Shown here piece after piece: positions 11,892 through 19,965 of a stretch of DNA of 64,000 nt. The translations under genes and the position numbers were made by a program. The first letter of the stretch is position 1; every line of letters starts with the position of its first letter. The notes below the pieces were generated by a model that was given only the letters and a program-made list of their open reading frames with translations, was not told where the DNA came from and did not search any database. Location: the IMG/VR virus record IMGVR_UViG_3300032240_001667, positions 1 to 64,000 of that record; one strand, 5' to 3'. The stretch comes from a virus.

Positions 11892-12814
11892 TGGAAAAAA
11901 TATTTATTAATATTCCATGTTATCAAGATCCAGAAATTTGGGAAACAATTTCTAGTTTTTTAAATAATGCAGAACATCCAGAAAGAGTTTATTTTGGAAT
12001 AACAAATCAAACAAACAATTTTAAACTACATGAAGAAGTTTTAGAACGCTTTCCAAATGTTCAGATGCATCTTTTAGTTCCTGGAAGTTTGGCAGGTTGT
12101 CAACCAGCAAGACTCAAATCTCATGAGTTTTATAAAGAAGAAGAATATTATTTAAATATGGACTCCCACATGAGAGCAATTAAAAAATGGGATACTTTAA
12201 TTATAAAAGAATTAAATGACATTGATAAAGAATATGGTCCATCAGTTTTAACTGGTTATGTTGCAGCATACAATAAAGATAGTGAAGGAAATGATGTCGT
12301 AGAGAATGTAGACTATACAACAGTTTTTCATATGAATGAAAAAAATATAGAGCATTTTAAAAAAAATAATATTCCACAATTTATCTCGTATACTCATAAA
12401 ACAGACAAACCAATACCATCTCCATATATTTCTGGTCATTTTTTCTTTACAACAGGACAAGCATTAAAAGATGCACCATTTGTTAAAGATATATTATTTA
12501 CTGAAGAAGAAATTTTTATGGCTGTAAGATTTTTTACTGCTGGCTACAATTTATTTCAACCAACAAAAACTTATGTTTATCATAGATATGGAAGAAATGG
12601 AAGAAATTTGTTTTGGGAAGATTTTCCAGAAAATTGGTATAAAAAAAATGAAGAATCAAAAAATTTTGTAAATTATGTTTTTTTAAATGAAATAATAAAT
12701 AAAGAAAATGGACTGTTAAATAAAAGAACATTAACTGAATTTGAAGAATACTCTGGCATAAACTTTAGAAAAAATACATTATCAGAAGATGTTATTAAAG
12801 GTAAAATAAAATAA
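11891..12814 (+). CDS. GlcNAc-type glycosyltransferase (Skp1 GnT1-like family), 307 aa
   Basis: The opening FINIPCYQDPEIWETISSFL and FGITNQ (36-40), the motif GSLAGCQPAR (about 65-74) and NMDSHMRAIKKWD (89-101) match the family that includes the Dictyostelium Skp1 hydroxyproline GlcNAc transferase; DSH is the metal-binding DxD-like motif. SGHFFFTTGQA and FTEEEIFMAVRFFTAGY continue the pattern. It should use UDP-GlcNAc. Fusion of its start to the dioxygenase stop (TAATG) suggests that the two act in sequence: hydroxylate, then glycosylate. It ends just before a terminator. Confidence 0.75.
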   Translation: MEKIFINIPCYQDPEIWETISSFLNNAEHPERVYFGITNQTNNFKLHEEVLERFPNVQMHLLVPGSLAGCQPARLKSHEFYKEEEYYLNMDSHMRAIKKWDTLIIKELNDIDKEYGPSVLTGYVAAYNKDSEGNDVVENVDYTTVFHMNEKNIEHFKKNNIPQFISYTHKTDKPIPSPYISGHFFFTTGQALKDAPFVKDILFTEEEIFMAVRFFTAGYNLFQPTKTYVYHRYGRNGRNLFWEDFPENWYKKNEESKNFVNYVFLNEIINKENGLLNKRTLTEFEEYSGINFRKNTLSEDVIKGKIK

Positions 12815-12848
12815 CCCCAAGATAATGTCTTGAGGTCACTTTATTATT
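12815..12848. terminator. bidirectional terminator between convergent genes
   Basis: CCCCAAGA (12815-12822) pairs with TCTTGAGG (12828-12835) with one mismatch. T-rich tracts lie on both sides, fitting the convergent ends of the glycosyltransferase and the lysozyme-like gene. Confidence 0.6.
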
Positions 12849-12855
12849 TTTATAA

Positions 12856-13428
12856 TTATTTAGGAAATTTTTTCATCCATTTTTTTGTTTCGGCAGTTAA
12901 TCCATGCCAAGAAGACCAGTTTTTACCACCATCACTCATATAGTACGCTATTTGTGAATTTAATACGGGGTTTAAAAGATCAGCATTAAAATTAAGTCCA
13001 AAGAACTTTCTTCTGTCTGGACCTAAATCTCTAATCATATTAATTTGAAATAGTCCAAAAGATGAATCTCCTGTTTTGCCATTACCATTAAATGCCAATG
13101 GATTACCATGAGTTTCTTTTTTTGCTATAGCCCAAGCCTGAACTAAATGTGTTCCACTAAAGCCAACAGCCTTAAGAAGTTCTTTTAATTGTATATCTGT
13201 TAATTTTGTTGAATTCTGATACTTTAATAAAGTACCAGCATTTTTTGTTAAATGTGCAATATTTTTTGGTCTAGAAACCAAAAAAACCGCCTTAGCGGTT
13301 GTTGTAGCAGAAACACTAGTAATACTAAGATTATTTTCACTAGATAAAGCATTTGCTCTATTCATAATCATAGTAGCACCAAGTACAAATGCGAGTACCC
13401 CTATTAGAAACTTTTGATCATTTTTCAT
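12856..13428 (-). CDS. secreted lysozyme/transglycosylase-like muralytic enzyme, 190 aa
   Basis: I chose the ATG at 13428 because AAGGAGG stands 5 nt upstream; a longer frame exists but lacks a site. The N-terminus (MKNDQKFLIGVLAFVLGATM) is a signal peptide or anchor, with ANA near residue 27 as a possible cleavage site. The core AIAKKETHGNPLAFN places a catalytic Glu at 105. SSFGLFQIN (122-130) is the signature of SLT/lysozyme-fold enzymes. It would cleave peptidoglycan for lysis or entry. It is alone on the minus strand within late genes and has its own promoter. Confidence 0.75.
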   Translation of the reverse strand: MKNDQKFLIGVLAFVLGATMIMNRANALSSENNLSITSVSATTTAKAVFLVSRPKNIAHLTKNAGTLLKYQNSTKLTDIQLKELLKAVGFSGTHLVQAWAIAKKETHGNPLAFNGNGKTGDSSFGLFQINMIRDLGPDRRKFFGLNFNADLLNPVLNSQIAYYMSDGGKNWSSWHGLTAETKKWMKKFPK

Positions 13429-13476
13429 AGTTTCCTCCTTAGAAAACAATAACACCCTGGTAGGTGTCTACTGACA

Positions 13477-13506
13477 AGTATAACACAATTTATTTTTAAA
13501 AGTCAA
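13477..13506 (-). promoter_or_regulatory. sigma-70-like promoter for the lysozyme-like gene
   Basis: On the minus strand TTGACT (13506-13501), an 18-nt spacer and TATACT (13482-13477). A small hairpin ACACC-N6-GGTGT follows in the leader, before the AAGGAGG site. Confidence 0.65.
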
Positions 13507-13516
13507 GTTACGATGA

Positions 13517-13525
13517 TGGTATAAT
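13517..13525 (+). promoter_or_regulatory. extended -10 promoter TGGTATAAT
   Basis: The box ends 8 nt before the ATG at 13534. It is divergent from the lysozyme promoter and less than 15 bp from its -35 box. Confidence 0.6.
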
Positions 13526-13533
13526 AAAGTATT

Positions 13534-14055
13534 ATGGCTACAGGAAATACTTCAGATGGATTGCTTAATCTTCCATACCCACTTTCAAATGATCCAGTTA
13601 ATGTTCATGGAGACATTGAGCAATTAGTATCAAGGTTGTTATTAATTTTACCACCTCTAGGTTTATCTCAATTTCATTTATCAGTTTTAAATAATAGTGG
13701 TCAATCTTTGCCTGCAGGAACACCAGTATATGCAACAGGATATAGTTCACAGTCATCAAAAACAACTATTGCAAAATCGCTTCCAAATACACAACATCCA
13801 ATTTTAGGTCTTTTAAAAACTTCTATGGAAAATAATACAGAAGGAGTAGTTGTTGTTGCTGGAGTTATGGATCACATAAATACATCAGGTTTTAATAATG
13901 GAGATGTTTTATATGTTGGTTCTGCTGGCGGTTTGTCTAATTTACAAAGCGGTGGAGCAGTTGGAATTGTTGCACATTCTTCACAAGATGGGGTAATTAT
14001 TGTCGCAGCAAAAGGAAATGGAACTTGGGGGGCACTTAAGGCTGGATTAGCCTAA
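13534..14055 (+). CDS. tail/baseplate structural protein, 173 aa
   Basis: The first half is helical (DIEQLVSRLLLILPPLG). The second half resembles beta-rich domains of phage decoration and fibre proteins, with NSGQSLPAGTPVYATGY and NNGDVLYVGSAGGLSN. It opens the second fibre block and probably acts as a virion adaptor. No catalytic motif. The near-leaderless start after a TGGTATAAT box fixes the ATG. Confidence 0.5.
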   Translation: MATGNTSDGLLNLPYPLSNDPVNVHGDIEQLVSRLLLILPPLGLSQFHLSVLNNSGQSLPAGTPVYATGYSSQSSKTTIAKSLPNTQHPILGLLKTSMENNTEGVVVVAGVMDHINTSGFNNGDVLYVGSAGGLSNLQSGGAVGIVAHSSQDGVIIVAAKGNGTWGALKAGLA

Positions 14056-14058
14056 TAG

Positions 14059-14067
14059 TGATATAAT
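14059..14067 (+). promoter_or_regulatory. extended -10 promoter TGATATAAT, leaderless gene at 14074
   Basis: The box ends exactly 6 nt before the ATG at 14074; the inferred start coincides with the A of the ATG. Confidence 0.65.
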
Positions 14068-14073
14068 TATATA

Positions 14074-14478
14074 ATGGCAACTACAAGAGGTTCTCAATCA
14101 TCATACGATATAGGAAATAAACCACCCACTGTTCTTTGGACTGTTGTTCGTGGAGATACCTCTGGCTTTAAAGTATATGCAACTGATGATGCAAAACAAC
14201 CATTGCATATTCCTGATTGGGAAATTGCTATGAAAATAAAAAGACCAAATAGCCCTGCCAATCTTGGTATTATAACAGATGATGCCACAGTAATTATGCA
14301 TTTACATCCAAGACCAGATGATAATGATTTAATTGGTGAATTTACTGTTTGGCTTACTGCAGCAGAATCTGTACAACTTCAAACAGGAGACATTTTTGAT
14401 ATTCAGTTATCTGACTCAACAAGAGTTTGGACTGTTTGCCAGGGTAGCATGAAAATCCTTGAAGATGTAACAGATTAA
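14074..14478 (+). CDS. BppU-like baseplate/fibre protein, 134 aa
   Basis: It shares WTVVRGDTSGFKVYA, HIPDWEIAMKIK and RVWTVCQGSMKILEDV with the protein at 5233, giving a beta-sandwich of the baseplate upper protein type. The start is fixed by the leaderless promoter box. A small gene follows with a one-base overlap, the same order as after 5233, so the pair was probably duplicated as a unit. Confidence 0.6.
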   Translation: MATTRGSQSSYDIGNKPPTVLWTVVRGDTSGFKVYATDDAKQPLHIPDWEIAMKIKRPNSPANLGIITDDATVIMHLHPRPDDNDLIGEFTVWLTAAESVQLQTGDIFDIQLSDSTRVWTVCQGSMKILEDVTD

Positions 14479-14699
14479 TGGCAACAGCAATAATAATAAA
14501 TGAATTAAATCATAAAACTAAATTAATAAAATCATTTGACTATTCAATAACAACAATAAAAGATCCTCAAAGATTTGTTGAAATAAAAGAAATTCTTCCA
14601 TTTCGTGTAAAGTTTTCATCAGTTCAAATTCAAGATGTTCGTGGAATGATTCCAGCAATTCCATTGCAAGTTATTGGATATAGCAACTATATTCTTTAA
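14478..14699 (+). CDS. small protein following BppU-like gene, 73 aa
   Basis: Its ATG overlaps the preceding stop by one base (TAATG). The protein is basic and Ile-rich. Its end (GMIPAIPLQVIGYSNYIL) resembles the 28-aa peptide at 5620, which likewise follows a BppU-like gene. No domain recognised. It may be a small subunit or stabiliser of the baseplate attachment. Confidence 0.6.
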   Translation: MATAIIINELNHKTKLIKSFDYSITTIKDPQRFVEIKEILPFRVKFSSVQIQDVRGMIPAIPLQVIGYSNYIL

Positions 14700-14718
14700 C
14701 TAAATAAATAAAAAGGGG

Positions 14719-14727
14719 TGTTATAAT
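14719..14727 (+). promoter_or_regulatory. extended -10 promoter TGTTATAAT, leaderless gene at 14734
   Basis: The box ends exactly 6 nt before the ATG at 14734. Confidence 0.65.
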
Positions 14728-14733
14728 TACCAC

Positions 14734-15180
14734 ATGACTAAAATATCCGTTCCCGCAGTAAAAAGTCTATTTCAAACAGGTGATAGACCAACTCAAGGAA
14801 ATTACGAAGATTTAATTGATACACTGTCAGCCCAATCAACTGATTTGGGAACATCAGGAAATAATGAAAATACAATCAATGGTATAGAAAATTTAACTGT
14901 CGTTGATAATTTTGACGCTACAGTTTGGCGTATGGTTAAGTATATTGTTTCAATATCAAAAACCTCTGCAGGGGACAATAAATTCTATGCTACAGAGTTA
15001 ACAATTTTGGTTGATGGACAAAATGTGTCTGTCAGCGAATACGGCACTATCGACAATGATGGGAATATTGGCACCATTAATGTCTCTCGCACTGGAAATA
15101 CCGTGGCCTTAACAGTCACTCCAGACCCTGCGATCAAGCCAGTCACTGTACGTTTTGCACGTATGGGACTTAAGGCATAA
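14734..15180 (+). CDS. tail fibre protein with shared C-terminal domain, 148 aa
   Basis: The N-terminal part (VPAVKSLFQTGDRPTQGNYE) resembles attachment segments of phage fibres. The C-terminal 85 residues (MVKYIVSISKTSAGDNKFY, then LTILVDGQNVSVSEYGTI) are the same tip domain that ends the 750-aa fibre at 15197 (YLVKVAYGTHTEISKVLL, NIAITEYGIVG). This fold is common in fibres of other phages. Probably a short fibre sharing its tip with its neighbour. Confidence 0.6.
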   Translation: MTKISVPAVKSLFQTGDRPTQGNYEDLIDTLSAQSTDLGTSGNNENTINGIENLTVVDNFDATVWRMVKYIVSISKTSAGDNKFYATELTILVDGQNVSVSEYGTIDNDGNIGTINVSRTGNTVALTVTPDPAIKPVTVRFARMGLKA

Positions 15181-15196
15181 ACAAGGAGATAAAAAA

Positions 15197-17449
15197 ATGG
15201 CAACAGTAAATAAAGATTTTAAAATTAAGAGTGGGCTTATCGTTGAAGGTACAACAGCGACAGTTAACGGATTTGACATTCTTACAAAAAAGCAGGGAGA
15301 CCAAGATTACATTGTTAATCTTATTGGTGGAACTGCTACATCAGCAAATACTCCAGATACCGTCGTAAAGCGTGATGAACTCGGTAACTTTGCTGCTGAA
15401 AATGTAACAGTAAATACACTTTATGTTGGTGGTTCAACAGAAAACGGTATTGATGTTGTTAATGGAGATACAGAGATTGGTTCTAATAATGGCATCCTTC
15501 TTTCTGCATCAGATGACATTTCACTTAACTCAGGCAATGGAGACATTGTTCTTAATCCAGATGGAACAGCATACTATGGTTCAAAGTCATCAGCAAATAT
15601 TATTGCAACACGCTCATATGCAGATGGAGTAGCAAACGATGCAACATCTTCTGCTAATACATACACAGATGCAAAAATTTCAGGAGAAGTTGCAGATAGA
15701 AATGATGCAATTGGTTATGCAATATCAAGCGAAGTTACAAGAAGCAATGATGCGATTTCAACTGCCAAGGTTGAGGCAATTGCTTCATCAAATAATTACA
15801 CAGATGGTGAAATTACAACAGCACTTTCAACCGCATCTTCTGATGCAACTACAAAGGCTAATGGTGCAAAAACCTATGCTGATGGATTAATTTCAACAGA
15901 AATCTCAAATCGTAACTCTGCAATTGCAACCGCAAAGGGCGAAGCAATTTCAGAAGCAGAAGGATATACAGATTCTGCAATCTCAACTGAAGTTTCAAAT
16001 CGCAACTCAGCAATTTCTTCTGCAATTACAGCATTAGATCTTTCAAATACATATGATGCAAAGGGTGCAGCAGCACAGGCTCTTGCTGATGCTAATACAT
16101 ACACAGATGGCGAGATCGCTGCTCTTGTAGATTCAGCACCAGAACTTCTTAATACACTTAATGAATTGGCTGCAGCAATTGCAAACAATCCAAATTATGC
16201 AACAGATGTTGCTTCTGCTGTTTCTGGTAGAGTAGCCAAGTCTGGCGACACAATGACTGGATTCTTAACACTTTCTGGTGCTCCAACACTAGATCTTCAT
16301 GCAGCAACCAAAGGTTATGTAGATACAACTGCAGCAACTGCTCAGGGTAATGCAGAAGATTATGCAGATGGAGAAATCACTACTGCTCTTTCAACAGCAC
16401 AAGGTTATGCTACAACTGCTCAAACAAATGCAGAATCTTATGCAGACGGAGTAGGAACAGCAGCAGTAACAACTGCTAACTCTTACACAGATGGTGAAAT
16501 CACTACAGCACTTTCTACAGCACAAGGATATGCAGATTCAGTAGCATCAGATCTTTCAGATCACGAAGCACTTTCTTCTGGAGTACATGGAGTAACTGGT
16601 TCAGTAGTAGGTACAACTGATTCACAAGATCTTTCAAATAAACGTTTTATTGATACAACATACTTTACAGATGGTGTAACAATTTCAAATGAAGGACAAA
16701 TTGCTGTTAATTCACCAAGTCATGAATTTGAAATTAAAGCAAATGTTGGTCCACTTGGACTTAAGTCTTACAATGATGACATTGTTCTTACACCAGGCTA
16801 TGGCAAGGATGTTAAATGGGGTGCAGATGTTTTGGCAACTCAGACTTATGTTGATAACCAAACAACATCTGATATAGAAGAAGGAACAAACCAGTACTTC
16901 ACAGATGCTCGTGCTAAGACTTCAGCAGCAGATCTTTTGACTGGTGCAAATCTTACAAATATTACAATTACAGGAACAGGTGCAGGACTCACTATTACCG
17001 CAGAAAATGGTGTAGCAGATTCTACAACTGATGATCTTGATGAAGGTACAACAAATAAATACTTTACACCACAAAGAGCAGTAGATGCTCTTGAAGCAGT
17101 TGTTCCAAACTTTACAGCAGTTGAGTTAAACTCAGTTGCTAAGCAAGTTGCAGCAACTTTATCAGCACCAACAGCAGGAATTCAGGTAGCACATTCTTTT
17201 GCAAAGGCTGACTACCGTTCAGCAGAATATCTTGTAAAGGTTGCTTACGGAACACACACTGAAATTTCAAAGGTTCTTTTGACACTTGATACTTCAGATA
17301 ATATTGCAATTACTGAATATGGAATTGTTGGAACCAATGGCTCAGCATCATCAATTTCAGCAGGTATTTCAGGATCAAATGTAGAACTTCAAGTAACAAC
17401 CTCTAACAATAACTCAACAGTTACTGTTGTTGGAACATTACTTGCTTAA
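15197..17449 (+). CDS. long tail fibre protein, 750 aa
   Basis: I chose the ATG at 15197, preceded by AAGGAGAT; an upstream start would overlap the previous gene out of keeping with the site. The N-terminus MATVNKDFKIKSGLIVEG matches that of the gene at 17485. The middle is a long Ala/Ser/Thr-rich repeat region (variants of YTDGEITTALSTA and RNSAIATAKGEAIS), probably a trimeric coiled coil or shaft. It includes the LPTLDLHAATKGYVD-like collar motif (PTLDLHAATKGYVDT). The end is a beta-rich tip domain also found at 14734. This is a probable long receptor-contacting fibre. Confidence 0.7.
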   Translation: MATVNKDFKIKSGLIVEGTTATVNGFDILTKKQGDQDYIVNLIGGTATSANTPDTVVKRDELGNFAAENVTVNTLYVGGSTENGIDVVNGDTEIGSNNGILLSASDDISLNSGNGDIVLNPDGTAYYGSKSSANIIATRSYADGVANDATSSANTYTDAKISGEVADRNDAIGYAISSEVTRSNDAISTAKVEAIASSNNYTDGEITTALSTASSDATTKANGAKTYADGLISTEISNRNSAIATAKGEAISEAEGYTDSAISTEVSNRNSAISSAITALDLSNTYDAKGAAAQALADANTYTDGEIAALVDSAPELLNTLNELAAAIANNPNYATDVASAVSGRVAKSGDTMTGFLTLSGAPTLDLHAATKGYVDTTAATAQGNAEDYADGEITTALSTAQGYATTAQTNAESYADGVGTAAVTTANSYTDGEITTALSTAQGYADSVASDLSDHEALSSGVHGVTGSVVGTTDSQDLSNKRFIDTTYFTDGVTISNEGQIAVNSPSHEFEIKANVGPLGLKSYNDDIVLTPGYGKDVKWGADVLATQTYVDNQTTSDIEEGTNQYFTDARAKTSAADLLTGANLTNITITGTGAGLTITAENGVADSTTDDLDEGTTNKYFTPQRAVDALEAVVPNFTAVELNSVAKQVAATLSAPTAGIQVAHSFAKADYRSAEYLVKVAYGTHTEISKVLLTLDTSDNIAITEYGIVGTNGSASSISAGISGSNVELQVTTSNNNSTVTVVGTLLA

Positions 17450-17484
17450 TAAAAAATAAAAATAGTTGGAAGAGGGAGTAGTAA

Positions 17485-17934
17485 ATGGCAACAGTCGATA
17501 AAGACTTCAAGGTTAAGAATGGATTAGTCGTTGCAAACGGCGGTACATTCGGAGATGCAGTAACAGTAGGAGCACCAACTCTTGCTTCACATGCAGCAAC
17601 TAAAGACTATGTTGACTCAAGATCAATGGCTGTAGGCGTTAATGCTCCTTCTTCACCAACTAATGGAACACAATGGTTAGATACCTTAACAAATAGAGTT
17701 AATTTTTATTATGAAGGTTCTTGGTACACACAAGCAACTCTTGATGATACACATAATATTCCACAGCATATTCACGATACAGCAATTGATGGTACAGGCC
17801 TTATTGTAAGCATGTATGTTGAATCTGGTTTTCCAGATAGCCCAATGACATCTACTACTGATTCTGGAAATGCATTGGATACAGTTTTTACTTCTACCAT
17901 AGATGGTGGAATAGCAATAGATAATTTCAACTAA
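17485..17934 (+). CDS. short tail fibre protein, 149 aa
   Basis: It has the N-terminal motif MATVDKDFKVKNGLVV shared with the 750-aa fibre, then APTLASHAATKDYVDSRS. NAPSSPTNGTQWLDTLTNRV leads to YYEGSWYTQ, the P-x-x-G-x-xWLD ... W fibre motif. The C-terminal end is Asp/Thr-rich. AGAGGGAG precedes the ATG. It may be a short relative that shares the attachment point of the larger fibre. Confidence 0.6.
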   Translation: MATVDKDFKVKNGLVVANGGTFGDAVTVGAPTLASHAATKDYVDSRSMAVGVNAPSSPTNGTQWLDTLTNRVNFYYEGSWYTQATLDDTHNIPQHIHDTAIDGTGLIVSMYVESGFPDSPMTSTTDSGNALDTVFTSTIDGGIAIDNFN

Positions 17935-17940
17935 AATTGA

Positions 17941-17949
17941 TGTTATAAT
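17941..17949 (+). promoter_or_regulatory. extended -10 promoter TGTTATAAT
   Basis: It drives the fibre gene at 17987 with a leader of about 30 nt carrying AAGGGGGAA as ribosome binding site. Confidence 0.6.
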
Positions 17950-17986
17950 AAGATACATATGGGCAGCACCCATAAGGGGGAAATAA

Positions 17987-19903
17987 ATGGCAGTTAGACA
18001 ACAACAACGTAGAGGTACCGCAGCACAGTGGACCTCAGCAAATCCAATTCTTTCAGCAGCAGAAATCGGTGTTGAAATTGATACAAGTAAATTTAAGATT
18101 GGTGATGGAACTAATCGTTGGGCAGATCTAACTTATTTTACAACAGATGCTGCAACAGCAGTTACTGCAGAAGTTCAAACCGCAATTAATAATTTAATTG
18201 GTGGTGCACCAGGAATTCTAGATACCCTTAAAGAATTAGCAGACTCAATTGGAAATGATGGAAACTTTGTTGGCACCATCACATCCGATCTTGCTGCAAA
18301 AGCACCATTAGCAAGCCCAACCTTTACAGGAACTGTATCTGGCGTAACAAAATCAATGGTTGGTCTTGGAAATGTAGATAATACCTCAGACGCTAACAAG
18401 CCAGTGTCAACAGCAACTCAAACTGCCCTTGACCTTAAGGCCAACACAGCAGATATTACAGAACTTTCACAAGATGCTGTTAACTCAGCACTTACTGCGG
18501 GATCAGGTATTACAAAGACCTATAATGATTCAGCAAATACAATTACAGTTGCAGTAGACTCAACAATTGCAACAAAGACATATGCAGATGGTAAAGCATC
18601 TGACGCACAGACTGCAGCAGCAGCAGATGCAACCACTAAGGCTAATAATGCTAAATCAGGTGCAGAAACTACAGCAGCAACTGCTCTTGCTTCACATGAA
18701 GCAGATACAACAAATATTCATGGTATTGCAGATACTTCTGCTCTTGCAACAAAAACATATGCTGATAATGCAGCATCTAATGCAGTTTCAGGTCTTTTAA
18801 ATAATGCACCCGCAGCATTTGATACTCTAAAGGAAATAGCAGATGCTTTAACTGCAGACGAATCAGCAGCAGCAACACTTGCTACTTTGGTAGGAACTAA
18901 AGCCCCTATTGCTTCCCCAACATTTACTGGTACAGTTTCAGGTATTACAAAGTCAATGGTGGGATTAGGAAATGTTGATAACACAACAGATACAGCAAAA
19001 CCTGTTTCAACTGCACAACAAACAGCATTAGACCTTAAGGCTAATATTGCAAGTCCTACTTTTACAGGAACAGTTTCAGGAATTAGCAAATCTATGGTTG
19101 GACTTGGTTCTGTAGATAATACTTCAGATGTTAATAAACCTGTTTCAACTGCGACACAGACTGCTTTAGATCTTGAAGTTACAAACCGTAATTCAGCAAT
19201 AACTTCAGCAATTAATACAGAGGTTACAAACCGTAACTCTGCTATTGCGACAGCAAAATCTCAGGCAATTTCAACTTCTGAGGGGTATACAGATACAGCA
19301 ATTGCTAATCTTGTAAATTCTGCACCTTCTACACTAGATACACTTAAAGAACTTGCTGATGCATTAACCGCAGACGAAAGTACTGCAACAACTCTTGCAA
19401 CAACTGTTGGAACCAAGGCTCCTTCTGCTAATCCAACATTTACTGGAACAGTAGTATTACCTTCAACAACATCAATTGGAAATGTTTCGGCAACTGAAAT
19501 TGGGTATGTTGATGGTGTAACTTCATCAATTCAGACACAGTTAGATTCTAAGGCTCCAACCGCTTCCCCAACATTTACAGGAACGGTATCTGGAATAACT
19601 AAGTCTATGGTTGGATTAACAAACGTAGATAACACTTCCGATGCTAACAAGCCAGTATCATCAGCAACGCAAACAGCATTAGATGCTAAACTATCTACTT
19701 CAGTTGCAACATCAACTTATGAAACAATTTCAAATGTTTCATTAAAAGCACCACTATTATCACCAACATTTACTGGTACACCATTAGCACCAACTGCATC
19801 ATCTACAACTAATAACACTCAAATTGCTACAACAGCATTTGTAAAGTCTCAAATTACAAATATTTCAGACTTTAACTTAGTACTTGATGGTGGTGGAGTA
19901 TAA
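17987..19903 (+). CDS. tail fibre with Mtd-like N-terminus and PTFTGT repeats, 638 aa
   Basis: The N-terminus (RRGTAAQWTSANPILSAAEI, then KFKIGDGTNRWADLTYF) matches the N-terminal domain of major-tropism-determinant-type fibres. Several imperfect repeats follow, of the form SPTFTGTVSGITKSMVGLGN plus VDNTSDANKPVSTATQTALD, interspersed with Ala-rich helices. The ending NNTQIATTAFV is a known fibre collar motif. The stop codon lies in the -10 box of the next gene. Repeats shared with the gene at 19966 invite recombination. No reverse transcriptase of a diversity-generating element is nearby. Confidence 0.7.
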   Translation: MAVRQQQRRGTAAQWTSANPILSAAEIGVEIDTSKFKIGDGTNRWADLTYFTTDAATAVTAEVQTAINNLIGGAPGILDTLKELADSIGNDGNFVGTITSDLAAKAPLASPTFTGTVSGVTKSMVGLGNVDNTSDANKPVSTATQTALDLKANTADITELSQDAVNSALTAGSGITKTYNDSANTITVAVDSTIATKTYADGKASDAQTAAAADATTKANNAKSGAETTAATALASHEADTTNIHGIADTSALATKTYADNAASNAVSGLLNNAPAAFDTLKEIADALTADESAAATLATLVGTKAPIASPTFTGTVSGITKSMVGLGNVDNTTDTAKPVSTAQQTALDLKANIASPTFTGTVSGISKSMVGLGSVDNTSDVNKPVSTATQTALDLEVTNRNSAITSAINTEVTNRNSAIATAKSQAISTSEGYTDTAIANLVNSAPSTLDTLKELADALTADESTATTLATTVGTKAPSANPTFTGTVVLPSTTSIGNVSATEIGYVDGVTSSIQTQLDSKAPTASPTFTGTVSGITKSMVGLTNVDNTSDANKPVSSATQTALDAKLSTSVATSTYETISNVSLKAPLLSPTFTGTPLAPTASSTTNNTQIATTAFVKSQITNISDFNLVLDGGGV

Positions 19904-19904
19904 T
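19899..19904 (+). promoter_or_regulatory. -10 box TATAAT containing a stop codon
   Basis: The TAA of the gene at 17987 (19901-19903) is part of the box. The next ATG is at 19966 with AGAGGAGAA upstream, so the leader would be about 55 nt. Confidence 0.45.
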
Positions 19905-19965
19905 AGTGTTAGGCATTAAAAATACAATGAATAATAAGTACGCAGCCCGTACAGAGGAGAAATAA

